Of a stretch of DNA of 64,000 nucleotides, positions 23,477-32,780 are shown piece by piece. The notes beneath the pieces are model-generated. The model ran no database searches, was not told the origin of the DNA, and was given only the letters and a program-made list of their open reading frames with translations. The stretch comes from JBFWNG01 sp050251195 (GTDB lineage: Bacteria; Bdellovibrionota_B; Oligoflexia; Oligoflexales; Oligoflexaceae): assembly GCA_050251195.1 (NCBI GenBank), contig JBFWNG010000009.1:62001-126000 (forward strand), written 5' to 3'. Each line of letters begins with the position of its first letter. Position 1 is the stretch's first letter. Position numbers and translations under genes: made by a program.

Positions 23477-25989
23477 TGCTCAATCAAAAGCAAATAGAAG
23501 TTCGCGGTGCGCGAGAAAACAACCTGAAGAACGTTTCGGTTAAGATACCGAGAAATCAGATCTCCATCGTAACGGGCGTCAGTGGTTCCGGGAAGAGTTC
23601 GCTGGCCTTCGACACGATTTTGAAGGAGGCTCAGAGACGTTTTTTTTACACACTCTCGCATTATTCCAGGCAGTTTCTTGACATCGGTACCAAGCCCGAG
23701 GTCATCGCGATTTCGGGGTTGTCTCCGGCTATTGGACTTACGCAAAACGAAACCCAACCAAGTCCGCTGGCGTCCGTCGCCACTATTACGGACCTCGGTG
23801 AGCTGTTAGCGGTATTGTTTGCAAAATACGGAGAGCGATATTGTCCCAAACACATGGAAGCGACGGGGCAATTCGATCTGAAGAAGCTCGTCCAAAATAT
23901 CGCCGCAGCCGCCACCGACAAAACCGTCGCCATCTGCGCGCCCCTCGTGGAGCAGAAAAAAGGTCATTACGCAGAAGAACTTACCCGATACGCCGAGCGC
24001 GGATTTCTTAGAGCCATTATCGACGGCCAAATGGTGTCGCTTAATCCTACCCCTTCACTGGATAAGAACCAGAAACACTCGATATCGATTGTCATAGACT
24101 CGGTGAAGGTAAAGGAAGGCGCGGCGGAACGAATGGAACGCTCCATCACAACCGCTCTCGAGGAGGGCAAGGGGTTTGGCGAGTATTATGTCGTAAGCAG
24201 CGTGAAGACAGGCTATGGCGTCGAACAGTTGGGGAGATTTTCTGACAAGCAGGGTTGTCCTGTCTGCGGCTTTAGTTGGCCAAACATGGATAGTAGGCAT
24301 TTTTCGAAGAACTCTTTGGGAAAGTGTTCGACTTGCAAAGGAGTTGGGTTTCTAAAGCCTGACTCGGAAGATGATGAGGATATTCTCTTCTTTGAAACCT
24401 GCGGGACGTGCGAAGGAACTGGCCTGAGCCCGCAGCTCCGAAGCATCAAGTTCTTCGACCGGTCTCTTCTTGATTTCTACAACATGCCTCTTGTGGAAAT
24501 ACAGAGTTTCTTAGGCAACCTGCCAAACTCGCAAAACGCGGGACAAACGGTGGTGGTGTCTGAGCTAAGACATGAGATAGAGCAAATTGTGAGAGTACGA
24601 CTGGGCTACATAAGCCCTTTGCGGGCCATTTCGACGCTTTCTCGGGGAGAGCATCAGCGACTCCGACTCTCCGGCTTGCTCAACAAGGCATTGCGAGGAA
24701 TTCTCTATGTGATGGACGAGCCTTCTCAGGGACTCCATCCTCAAGAAGTCGAACAGCTTTGGGAAGCACTGGAGAACCTGAAGGGCCTTGGGAATACCGT
24801 CATTCTTGTCGACCACGATGAGCATCTCATCCGAAAAGCAGATAACATCATTGATATGGGACCGGGAGGAGGCCGTCAGGGTGGGACGATAACTGCCTGT
24901 TTCAAGCCGGCGCAGGCGCATACCTTCAAGACGTTGTCGGAGACCGCCCGGCATCTCGCCGCGGAACCGATTAGTATCGAAAGGGGGAAAGAGAAACCTT
25001 CCGGCAAGGTCCTTACGATTAAGAGCGCTCACATCCACAACCTCCGCATCCCTAAGGCAGAGTTTTGTTTGGGCGCTATAAACGTCGTATCGGGCGTTTC
25101 TGGGGCTGGCAAAACCAATCTGGTTATCCGCACCCTTTATCGAAGCCTGATGGCTAGGAAGGCAGCGACGCGCACGAAGAAAGTATACGGCTGCGGCGGG
25201 CTAGAGGGTGCCGATCAAATCGAGAATTGTTACCTCGTCGACAGGCGCCATATTGCGAAGAGCTCGGTCAGCATGCCGGCCACTTATCTCGATGTCTTTA
25301 CCGAAATCCGCAATCTATTCGCACAACTTCCCGAAGCGCAGGTGGCGGGAATTGACGCGAAAGACTTTTCACTCTGGGGCGGTAACGGAAGGTGTGAGGA
25401 GTGCAACGGCAAGGGAGAGATTCAAGTCAACATGAGGTTCTTGGCGGAAGCCAAGGTGCATTGCTCCGTATGCCAAGGGAAGCGCTACAAACCCCATATC
25501 TTAAGTATTAAATATAACGGTTACTCAATAGGTGACGTTCTCGGCTTGACCTTGAGCGAGGTCGCCGATCTGTTTCGCAATTTTTCAAAGATCGCAAAAC
25601 GGCTCAATCCGGCGCTGGAGATCGGGCTCGATTATTTACGGCTCGGTCAATCGACGAAGAGTCTCTCCGGGGGCGAGGCCCAAAGACTGAAGCTGGCGTC
25701 GTTCTTTTTCAAAAGACTGGGAGTGGGCGATATTCTTTTTCTGGACGAGCCGACCTCAGGGCTGCACTTCAACGACGTCAAGAAGTTGATTGCTATTCTG
25801 AAAAGGCTTTCGGCGGAGGGCGCCACCATCGTGGTCATCGAACACAATGTTGACATCATCAAGAATTGCGACTGGTTGCTCGAAATCGGCCCGGGATCCG
25901 CGGCCGAAGGCGGCAGATTGATCTTTCAGGGTCTGCCCGCAGATATCCTCAAACAGGCAGACAGTCCGAGCGCCGCGTTTCTGCGGTAA
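23476..25989 (+). CDS. UvrA-like excinuclease ABC subunit A paralogue
   Basis: About 837 residues, roughly 100 shorter than typical UvrA (about 940). It has both ATPase halves: Walker A GVSGSGKSS (about residue 35) and GVSGAGKTN in the second half; Walker B VMDEPSQGLH and FLDEPTSGLH; zinc clusters CPVC..CSTC..CGTC and CEEC..CSVC. The UvrB-binding region (APLVEQKKGHYAEEL) is recognisable. The first signature is LSRGEHQR rather than LSGGEAQR, and the usual DQSPIGRTPRSNPATY reads DRRHIAKSSVSMPATY. It could be the damage sensor of nucleotide excision repair or a divergent second copy. Start codon choice: ATG overlapping the pdxA stop. It is convergent with the USP gene. Confidence 0.88.
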   Translation: MLNQKQIEVRGARENNLKNVSVKIPRNQISIVTGVSGSGKSSLAFDTILKEAQRRFFYTLSHYSRQFLDIGTKPEVIAISGLSPAIGLTQNETQPSPLASVATITDLGELLAVLFAKYGERYCPKHMEATGQFDLKKLVQNIAAAATDKTVAICAPLVEQKKGHYAEELTRYAERGFLRAIIDGQMVSLNPTPSLDKNQKHSISIVIDSVKVKEGAAERMERSITTALEEGKGFGEYYVVSSVKTGYGVEQLGRFSDKQGCPVCGFSWPNMDSRHFSKNSLGKCSTCKGVGFLKPDSEDDEDILFFETCGTCEGTGLSPQLRSIKFFDRSLLDFYNMPLVEIQSFLGNLPNSQNAGQTVVVSELRHEIEQIVRVRLGYISPLRAISTLSRGEHQRLRLSGLLNKALRGILYVMDEPSQGLHPQEVEQLWEALENLKGLGNTVILVDHDEHLIRKADNIIDMGPGGGRQGGTITACFKPAQAHTFKTLSETARHLAAEPISIERGKEKPSGKVLTIKSAHIHNLRIPKAEFCLGAINVVSGVSGAGKTNLVIRTLYRSLMARKAATRTKKVYGCGGLEGADQIENCYLVDRRHIAKSSVSMPATYLDVFTEIRNLFAQLPEAQVAGIDAKDFSLWGGNGRCEECNGKGEIQVNMRFLAEAKVHCSVCQGKRYKPHILSIKYNGYSIGDVLGLTLSEVADLFRNFSKIAKRLNPALEIGLDYLRLGQSTKSLSGGEAQRLKLASFFFKRLGVGDILFLDEPTSGLHFNDVKKLIAILKRLSAEGATIVVIEHNVDIIKNCDWLLEIGPGSAAEGGRLIFQGLPADILKQADSPSAAFLR

Positions 25990-25994
25990 GATTT

Positions 25995-26993
25995 CTAGAC
26001 AATGATCGTGGGCGCTACAAGAATGGGTATTCCGAGTTGCGTGATGCTGTAGAAAGGCAGTTTGCCAATGCTCAGCGGTTTTTTGTGGAGCAACTCATGA
26101 CGCCCGAAGACAAGCATGTCTGGTCGTGTTTCCTCTGTATAGTTTTTAAGGTTCTCCGCCACATTGCCAAAGAGCACTTCTGGCAGGTACCTACCGCCGT
26201 TTTCTTCAATAACCAGCCGGGCGTCGCCGATTCTAGACTCGAGCTTCTGCCTTATCTTTGTTTTGGTCTCAGTAAAGAACCGTTCAGCGCTAAATTCCTT
26301 GTCAAGCGGAATGCGCCCCAAGTCCATAAGTTCGAGGATATGACGAGCCGTTTTTTTGACTCTGTCCTGAGATTCTTTATGAACATGCAAATGAAAGACA
26401 TTGGCGTTTTTCAAAGCTGCGGCGAGTTCAACCGCGGTTGTAATAGCTGCAAAGCTGTGTTCATGAAGGTCGTCGCAGACGACGAGATTGATGCTGTTGC
26501 TTTCTCTCACGGAAGTCACATTATGGGGGACGGCAATGACAGGTAAGTGTGACGATGACATCAGGGAAAGTGCGGTGGACAGACCCTTCGGAATGTAACG
26601 GTAGCTTCTTTCGGCAAGGCCCACGAGAATAACCGATGAGTGAGAGGTCCTGGCGTCAGCATCAAGGGTGTCGGCGATGAGTCCGGTGAGGCAACTTGTC
26701 TCGACTTCGTACCGGGGCGGATAGTTACGACGGGCAATGTCCCCAAGCTGCTTTTCGGCATCCGCCTTGGCCTCTTGTTCGAGGGCCTTGAGCAACGCCG
26801 GGTCATAGTAGCCGCTGGGATAAACCTGCCCCCAAGCGTGGGAAAGAACGACATCGTTAACGTGCGTAAGCCTGACCTTGGCTTCCAGGAGATCGCTAAA
26901 ATTTTTCGCGTACTCGTGCAAGTGCGATCCCGTATCTTCAAAGGACGTTCCTACAAGGATCTTAGCATTTGGCTTTTTGAACCTCTCATACAT
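25995..26993 (-). CDS. tandem universal stress protein
   Basis: A 332-residue protein with two UspA-like domains. The first (about 10-155) has KILVGTSFEDTG and ends in a HLPVIAVPHN strand; the second (about 165-332) ends in GIPILVAPTII. The usual ATP-binding G-2x-G-9x-G signature is degenerate (VGLAERSYRYIPKGLSTAL in domain 1, FGRHELLHK in domain 2), so nucleotide binding is uncertain. GGGGGAAC precedes the ATG. It lies 15 bases downstream of a cytochrome c-like gene and is probably cotranscribed with it. Confidence 0.85.
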   Translation of the reverse strand: MYERFKKPNAKILVGTSFEDTGSHLHEYAKNFSDLLEAKVRLTHVNDVVLSHAWGQVYPSGYYDPALLKALEQEAKADAEKQLGDIARRNYPPRYEVETSCLTGLIADTLDADARTSHSSVILVGLAERSYRYIPKGLSTALSLMSSSHLPVIAVPHNVTSVRESNSINLVVCDDLHEHSFAAITTAVELAAALKNANVFHLHVHKESQDRVKKTARHILELMDLGRIPLDKEFSAERFFTETKTKIRQKLESRIGDARLVIEENGGRYLPEVLFGNVAENLKNYTEETRPDMLVFGRHELLHKKPLSIGKLPFYSITQLGIPILVAPTIIV

Positions 26994-27008
26994 GACGTTC
27001 CCCCTTTT

Positions 27009-28169
27009 CTAAGTTTTCTTTCCGCTCTTTTCGATAAGCTGACGCAGCTCTTGGAGCAACTCGACTATGTCCGCCGGAAGATGAACCCCCGACGATCCTG
27101 AATAGCCGATGATATATTGTTGTTCTAGCATATTGTAGGCCCTCACCGCAGATGCGGTTTGTGGCGCGAGTCGTATTGCCGATTCAAGAAAGTAATCCAT
27201 TTCGGAAACCCAGAAAGAATCGGAGATGAAATATTCGGATTTGCCCAGGAGGTAATAGGCTTCGCTCAACTCTTCGGGCGAATGTTTGTCGTCCGCGACG
27301 TATTTGTTTAGAATCGACGAGGCGCACACAAAATACATGAGCCCTCGGGGATCGGCAGGGTACTGTTGGCTGTTCTGCGCAAGCGTCATCAACTCTTTGG
27401 CAGTCTTAAGATCGGAACGGTCGAGCATCTTTTTAGCAATAACGTTGTCAAGGGAGGTGAGCCAAGTCGCCGTTAGATCCTTTTGGCTTTGAATTTGTAT
27501 GCTCGGCAGTATCTTTTCGAGTGTTTTCTTAGCCCTGAGCGGATTCTGATTTACTCTAAGAACGATCTTGCTGTAATCGGCAAAAATCCGCGGGGGCATG
27601 TAATTGGTGTCGCCGTTTGTCAGCTCGCGCTCATAAACGTCCAGGGCTTTGTCAAACTTGCGCGCCATCACGTAATAATGCGCAACTTCCAGACTATCGA
27701 GTCCCGATTCGTTAATTTTAGCAAAAAACGCGGGAATGTTGAAGTTTGTGCTGCTGTTTTCGAGCTTGGTATGACAGGAGACACAATTCTCAGTGATGTG
27801 ATGCAGAGTAAAGCGCGCATCGTTATATTGATAGCTTTGGTACAGCCGATACGCTTCAAAAGAGTCACGGCGAAGGGAAGAAGCGAGGTAATTGTAACTT
27901 GAACGGCCCGTCGCTCTAAAATGATCGACGAGAAAATTACTGCTCTTAGAAAGCTGCTCCAAATCCCGAAGAATCCTTTGACGATTTTTTTCTGAAGAAA
28001 ATTCCTTACCGTTGAGGCTCAAAGGCAAGAGTTCACTAATGGCAACGTACAGGGAGCGCATTGTGGTTTTTGTTGTGGCGTCCGTTGTCGTTGTTTTTTG
28101 TTCGGAGAAGCCGGGCGTTGACGCCATCGAAAGAGCTAAGATACAAAGAGCATGCCTCACTTTTTCCAT
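27009..28169 (-). CDS. periplasmic c-type cytochrome-like protein
   Basis: A 386-residue protein with a signal peptide (about 1-22, ending GFS), a single heme-binding motif CVSCH at 129-133, and a C-terminal helical part with TPR-like repeats (AHYYVMARKFDKALDVYERELT and later). One covalently bound heme is predicted; no obvious distal Met ligand can be fixed. It may sense redox state or shuttle electrons. Its operon partner is a tandem universal stress protein, which hints at a stress or respiration role (inference). Confidence 0.8.
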   Translation of the reverse strand: MEKVRHALCILALSMASTPGFSEQKTTTTDATTKTTMRSLYVAISELLPLSLNGKEFSSEKNRQRILRDLEQLSKSSNFLVDHFRATGRSSYNYLASSLRRDSFEAYRLYQSYQYNDARFTLHHITENCVSCHTKLENSSTNFNIPAFFAKINESGLDSLEVAHYYVMARKFDKALDVYERELTNGDTNYMPPRIFADYSKIVLRVNQNPLRAKKTLEKILPSIQIQSQKDLTATWLTSLDNVIAKKMLDRSDLKTAKELMTLAQNSQQYPADPRGLMYFVCASSILNKYVADDKHSPEELSEAYYLLGKSEYFISDSFWVSEMDYFLESAIRLAPQTASAVRAYNMLEQQYIIGYSGSSGVHLPADIVELLQELRQLIEKSGKKT

Positions 28170-28240
28170 TCAGGCCCTCCTTTCCTCGTTGATTGCAGCA
28201 AGATTAAGTGAGCAAGTTTAGTGCCACCACGCTCCGCCTG

Positions 28241-28257
28241 TGTCAAAACGTTTGACA
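28241..28257. promoter_or_regulatory. 17-bp palindrome in a divergent promoter region
   Basis: TGTCAAAACGTTTGACA has seven-base perfect arms and lies between the cytochrome-like gene (minus) and the zincin-like gene (plus). A dimeric repressor operator is a reasonable guess; the binding protein is unknown. Confidence 0.45.
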
Positions 28258-28399
28258 GGTGCCTCGGATCTGTTACGGCTGATCAGCAATTCTCGTAATA
28301 ATAACAAGGGTCTAATAATGGTTTGTCGCTTGCAGAGCACGCTGCGGGGATATTCCCGTTCTTGTTGTTTCCGTTGTCGTGGTTGTGGAGTTGATTGGT

Positions 28400-29023
28400 A
28401 TGTGGAAATTGTGGTGTGAGAAGTGGCTTGCTTCGGTTTTAACTCTTCTATGCGCTCTAACGGCGGTCGTCGCCCTACTCGTGGCGAAAAAGTCTCTTTC
28501 AGAGGAAGATAGATTCATCGACGGACTCTCCCGTGTGGAAGTTGTTCCGCCTGATACCCGGCCGGCGATGTCTCAGGATAGCATCAATTTAGCCCTCGTT
28601 ATGTTCAATATTGAGGTCCCGGAGAACGCGCGGCATCCGATTCTCGATCCGTTCCTTGTTGATCGAGGACGTACGACCTTATACGGCTATAGCGAAAAAC
28701 TCGAAGTCGCCGTCGGACCAAATGCGTTCACTTCGTGGTCGATCCTGGGCGCTACTCTCGCGCACGAATTAGAAGTACATTGCCACCAAAGTTTCGCCCT
28801 GATCCGCCTTCTGGACAGTGCTGGATTGTTGGGAACCGAAAACGCGGAGCGCGAAGCGTATTTGCATGAGCTTTCTGGTAGTCGAAGGTTTCATTTGACG
28901 GCGCAAGAGCAAGAAAACATTTCTCAGACTTTAGACTATTTTTACCCGACGCAAACAAAGAATACCCTATCGGCAGCGTTTGTTAAGCCGGTAGATTCTT
29001 GGCTTACATTTGGGGCAAACTAA
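28400..29023 (+). CDS. membrane-anchored zincin-like protein
   Basis: About 207 residues with an N-terminal membrane segment (about 10-30). It has a HELEVHCH motif at 122-129 and a downstream AEREAYLHEL segment. The usual HExxH appears with one extra residue (HExxxH), or the second ligand is H129. The downstream ExxAY resembles the third-ligand region of toxin-like metallopeptidases. Catalysis is uncertain. I chose the ATG with GGAG nine bases before. The 3' end overlaps the convergent nnr gene by 20 bases. Confidence 0.6.
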   Translation: MWKLWCEKWLASVLTLLCALTAVVALLVAKKSLSEEDRFIDGLSRVEVVPPDTRPAMSQDSINLALVMFNIEVPENARHPILDPFLVDRGRTTLYGYSEKLEVAVGPNAFTSWSILGATLAHELEVHCHQSFALIRLLDSAGLLGTENAEREAYLHELSGSRRFHLTAQEQENISQTLDYFYPTQTKNTLSAAFVKPVDSWLTFGAN

Positions 29024-30602
29024 GACCCGAGATAAGATCCACGCTCGTGATGGAGTGGGACGAATGGGTTCGGCTGAGCGCATGGGCCGAGTGATTGAGG
29101 AACAGTTGACCTTTTAATGCCGCCGTTGGCGCATCCTCCCCCAATGCGCCAAACGCAGCAATAATTCCAGCCAGGACATCTCCCGATCCAGCTTTTGCTA
29201 ACGAGTTGGTGCCGCCTTCGGCTACCGCTGCATAGCGATTCCATAGCGGACTCAGGACGAACGGAGTTGCCGTCTTGTATATGAGGCTTACTCCCCACTT
29301 CTTCAAAAGTGGGATCGTTTTTTTTAAGTCGTTCAGATGTAAAAGAGGTTCAAGATCTTCCGACAGCTTTTGCCATTCCCCTGGATGGGGCGTTATAATG
29401 GCTTTGTTCGGATCAAATGGGACCTTCTTTAAAAGTGGTGCGAGGCCATGGATTGCGGCTGCGTCGACGACAAGAAATAAGCCGGCATGATTGAGGTCCG
29501 CGATAACTTCGATATTCGTTTCATTTATTGGATTTTTCATCGCTCCGGAGCCAATAACCATGGCCTTGACCTGTCGCCTTTTGACAAAGTCCGTTAGGAG
29601 CTTTGTGTTGAGGACGCCTTTCGCGAAGAAATCCTCCGAAGTAAGTTCCAAGGGTAGAGTGTTTGGGACTGCTTCGCTTGCCGCAACCGTCGCCCAGCCC
29701 GCTCCCGCGCGGAGGCTAGCTTGAGCGGCCAGGATAGGGGCGCCGGTTTTCCCTTCGCTCCCGCCAAGCACAAGCACGTGCCCGCGAGAAAATTTGTGAA
29801 CGTCGGCCCCAAGGCGGTCTCGCGGATCGCTTCCTCTTAAGAACCTTCGTCCCACCTGCCACAGCGCAACTTCACTTTTATGAAACTCGCTCTCTTCGAC
29901 GTCGGCGACGAATCCGATTTTTTTGACCACGGTTTGGCCGCAAAGGGCTCTTGACGAACTCATCACATGCGCTGGTTTTGCGGCGCCGAAAGTCACGGAT
30001 ATATCCGCTTTGACGACGTCTTCGCCTTGAACAAAGGCATCGGCAACCATGCCCGTCGGCATATCGACGGCGACAAGAGCGCGCTTCGGCATCGCGTTCA
30101 CTTCCTCGATGCAACCCTTTAGAACTTTATCTTCGACTTTACCGGAAAACCCGAGGCCGAAAATAGCGTCAACTATGATGGGTGGTTCGGTAGACTTGAT
30201 CTTCGCTAAAGCGCCTGTCTTGTATTGTTCGCAATCGATTTTCTGATTTTGTAGGAGAGTCAATTGCTCTTGAAAGTCTTTACTGCAAACTTTGTCCGAA
30301 GCAAAAACAAGACGCACTGATACTCGGTAGCCTGCCGTCGAAAGGTGTCTTGCAACGACGAGGCCGTCGCCTCCGTTGTTGCCTGGACCCGCGAGAACTA
30401 AAACGGGATACGTCGAAAAATATTCTTCCTTTATGACGTCGGCAATCGCCTTTCCTGCAGCCTCCATGAGAGAAGAGGACTTTACGCCTGCTTCGATCGA
30501 AAGGCGATCGACGGCCTTTGCACAATTCGTCGACCAGATCGGAGTTGCGTCCTCGCCGGGCTTCATTTTGAGATCAACAGTGTTATCGCGTCGAGTTGCC
30601 AT
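29004..30602 (-). CDS. nnr: bifunctional NAD(P)H-hydrate epimerase / ADP-dependent dehydratase
   Basis: A 532-residue fusion that repairs hydrated NAD(P)H. The N-terminal YjeF_N epimerase (about 25-240) has GPGNNGGDGLV and VDAIFGLGFSG. The C-terminal ribokinase-like dehydratase (about 265-530) has the diagnostic AGSGDVLAGI near residue 470 with its catalytic Asp and the upstream TPHPGEW. The length matches E. coli Nnr (515). The ribosome site is weak, in line with overlap of 20 bases with the preceding gene and likely coupling. It is the last gene of a four-gene minus-strand operon. Confidence 0.94.
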   Translation of the reverse strand: MATRRDNTVDLKMKPGEDATPIWSTNCAKAVDRLSIEAGVKSSSLMEAAGKAIADVIKEEYFSTYPVLVLAGPGNNGGDGLVVARHLSTAGYRVSVRLVFASDKVCSKDFQEQLTLLQNQKIDCEQYKTGALAKIKSTEPPIIVDAIFGLGFSGKVEDKVLKGCIEEVNAMPKRALVAVDMPTGMVADAFVQGEDVVKADISVTFGAAKPAHVMSSSRALCGQTVVKKIGFVADVEESEFHKSEVALWQVGRRFLRGSDPRDRLGADVHKFSRGHVLVLGGSEGKTGAPILAAQASLRAGAGWATVAASEAVPNTLPLELTSEDFFAKGVLNTKLLTDFVKRRQVKAMVIGSGAMKNPINETNIEVIADLNHAGLFLVVDAAAIHGLAPLLKKVPFDPNKAIITPHPGEWQKLSEDLEPLLHLNDLKKTIPLLKKWGVSLIYKTATPFVLSPLWNRYAAVAEGGTNSLAKAGSGDVLAGIIAAFGALGEDAPTAALKGQLFLNHSAHALSRTHSSHSITSVDLISGLSLPQM

Positions 30603-31068
30603 TGGACTTTATCGCTTTGACGAGAATCGTAAGAATATTCTTGATCAAGAGTTCGTTGCTGATTAAGGTTTTGTTGTCTTGCATCCAATAAATGCCGCCA
30701 AAAGGATCGACTTTCGCGACGACGGAAAAGAGATTTTGTTCTCGTCGCTCAAATCCGTTGACTGACACCAGGCGGCAGTAAAGTTCCTGACCTGTTTGCG
30801 CAACCTGCAGCTGATGCCGTTCTCCCAAAAGAGCGAAGCCGTTGAGCTGCAGTTTTCCCTTCGAATTGAGCGGCAAAATGTTAAGTTGGGTGGTTTTCGA
30901 GTAGAGATTATAAGTCTCGATAGCTTGTTTGAAATCGCTAAAAAGTATAGGGACTAACTCGATAAGTTGGCTGGCAGCCGCTTGTTTTGCCGCCTCGGAA
31001 TCGGGCAGCTTCCAAGATTTGCCCGTAAAGGTGGATTCCGCGAGGTTTTTAAGCCATTGTCGATCCAT
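30583..31068 (-). CDS. conserved-looking protein of unknown function
   Basis: A 161-residue cytoplasmic protein without a signal peptide. The N-terminal half is helical (RQWLKNLAES, AAKQAAASQLIELV), the middle is beta-rich (GKLQLNGFALLGERHQLQV), and the C-terminal helix is LLIKNILTILVKAI. No known domain is recognised. It lies six bases after the TPR/barrel gene and overlaps nnr by 20 bases, so it is embedded in the operon. The operon suggests coexpression, not a function. Confidence 0.65.
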   Translation of the reverse strand: MDRQWLKNLAESTFTGKSWKLPDSEAAKQAAASQLIELVPILFSDFKQAIETYNLYSKTTQLNILPLNSKGKLQLNGFALLGERHQLQVAQTGQELYCRLVSVNGFERREQNLFSVVAKVDPFGGIYWMQDNKTLISNELLIKNILTILVKAIKSNGNSTR

Positions 31069-31074
31069 GGTCGC

Positions 31075-32780
31075 CTAAAAGAATAAATTTACGTGGCCCG
31101 ATAGGTAGACTTCCGAAATAAAATTATAATGTAAATCGTGTAATTCATCTACACTGGTCTCGTCGCCTGGTTCAATATTCTTGAAGGTGTGGCGTTCGCG
31201 CAGGGTTCCTACCTTAAGCGACAGAAATTCCCACGGATTGGCGCTTAGGAACGCTTCGCCGCCCGCAATGGTTTTATCGAACACGTACACATTTTCGTTC
31301 TCTCCGTTGTACAGCGTCTCCCCCTTGTTCGCACCGTAGTATCCGAGTACTGCCATCTCGAAGTTCAGCGGAAATCTCGTCTTGGCTCCCCCCGTAAGCC
31401 GGATGCTGGACTCCGGTCCGTTCAGGTTTTCCTGCTGATAAGTATATCTCGAAATGAGGAGGTTTCCGGTCAGTTCAAAGTCGGCGGGAAGGCTTAACGC
31501 ATATTGAAAATCCTGGCGGGTCTGTATAAAGAGAGACCGTTTTTCGGAATCGCGGGTATCGATGATATGCGAATAGAAACTAAGGCGATGAATGTCGGAG
31601 CGAAAAATTCCCGCGCCGTACAAATCACGGTTCTCAAGCTGGTTCTTGGTGTTGAGATCGGGAAACAGTGAGCCCAGGGAGGCCCCGACGCCAAACGTCA
31701 GGGTTTCCGATGTCGGGAGATACGCGTTTAAAGCTAGTTTCAAAAAACCGTTATTCTCGCTGCCCTCGTCGTCTCGTTGTATTAAATATCGGAGGTTTTC
31801 GTCAGGGGAAGGATTCGTTTCGACTTGGCGGCCGCGAAAATTAGCGTCTTCGACCCAAGAGTTAACTTGGAGGACCAAATACGGAGAATGTAACGCCGGC
31901 TCCGAAGGGATAACGAACCCGTTGTTAAATGAAAAGTAGCTGATGTGAGTGCGCGCATCTTCGGTTCGCTTGCCGTTATAATTCAGTTTTTGATTCCGAT
32001 TTAAAAAGCCGAGTAAGGCCGATTTTTCGGGTTTTTCTTGCCACAAGTCGTCCTGTTCGGGCGGAGGTGAAGCCTCAGTTTTGGGAGCGGTATTGGTTTG
32101 CGGACCTTGCGTTACCGAGCGGGAGGGTTCCGGCTTTTTGGATGGAGTCTTTTTACGCGCAGGCGCGATGAGCTTGCGCTCTTTATTCAGAAGCGCATTG
32201 GCGATATGTTTTTTATAAAGATTCCGACTTCTCATTAAGCGATCGGGGAGAACAACAGCATTGTCTATCAGGGTCTCCGCCTCCTCGTATTTTTGACTCT
32301 TAATGGCTGAAATTGCTCCGTAGTACCCGGCCAGATCGAAAAGGTGGTGCTTCTGTGTGATTTTCTTAAAGTGTTCCAGCGCTTCAGGGTATTTTTGAAG
32401 TGCAAATAGAACTTGGCCGAACTCGTAATGGGCGTCTTCGTCGAAGGCGCTACTGGGGGTTCCGTTGAAAAAAACGTTGGCTGAACTTGTGTCGCCGAGA
32501 CGATAATAGGTCTTCGCCAGCATGAGCTTAACCGCCGGTTGGTCGGGATTTTCCGCTAAGATCTTCTGATATTTTTCTTTGGCGATGTCAAACTTGCCCT
32601 GCTGGTAGTAGCCGTCAGCTTCTTTTAGAGCATTGGCACTGGAAGGACTTTTTTTTTAGAAGTAGAAGGCGCGTTCTCCCGAGATGCGGGCGTCTGTGCC
32701 CAAGCGTCGGGAGATGAATTGAGGGACAACGTCGACAACAATGCCGAAAAGCAGACCCCGATGTAATTACACCTATTCAC
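31075..32780 (-). pseudogene. TPR / outer-membrane beta-barrel protein, split by a poly-A frameshift
   Basis: The segment from GTG 32780 encodes a signal peptide (CFSALLSTLSL..DAWA/Q) and a Ser/Lys-rich linker. Near 32657-32649 the coding strand has nine A; the frame then closes at ATG CTC TAA. In another frame the sequence continues without a break as ADGYYQQGKFDIAKEKY, a textbook TPR, then further TPRs, a Pro-rich linker and about 300 residues of alternating beta-barrel strands ending in NLFF. One added A (or loss of two) restores a single secreted barrel protein of about 570 residues. The start overlaps the preceding protease gene by eight bases. It may be a real pseudogene, a programmed slip, or a sequencing error. 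An ATG at 32523 begins the longest intact part but lacks the signal peptide. Confidence 0.75.
32649..32657 (-). other. A9 homopolymer, frameshift site
   Basis: Nine consecutive A on the coding strand, at the junction where the secreted N-terminal frame passes into the TPR frame. Runs of this length permit transcriptional slippage or -1 ribosomal frameshifting and are also common sites of sequencing error. Confidence 0.9.

Noticed and set aside
31075..32523. TPR/barrel gene treated as an intact cytoplasmic protein starting at 32523
   Set aside because: The start lies within a TPR helix, and an outer-membrane barrel needs a signal peptide, which is present upstream in another frame.
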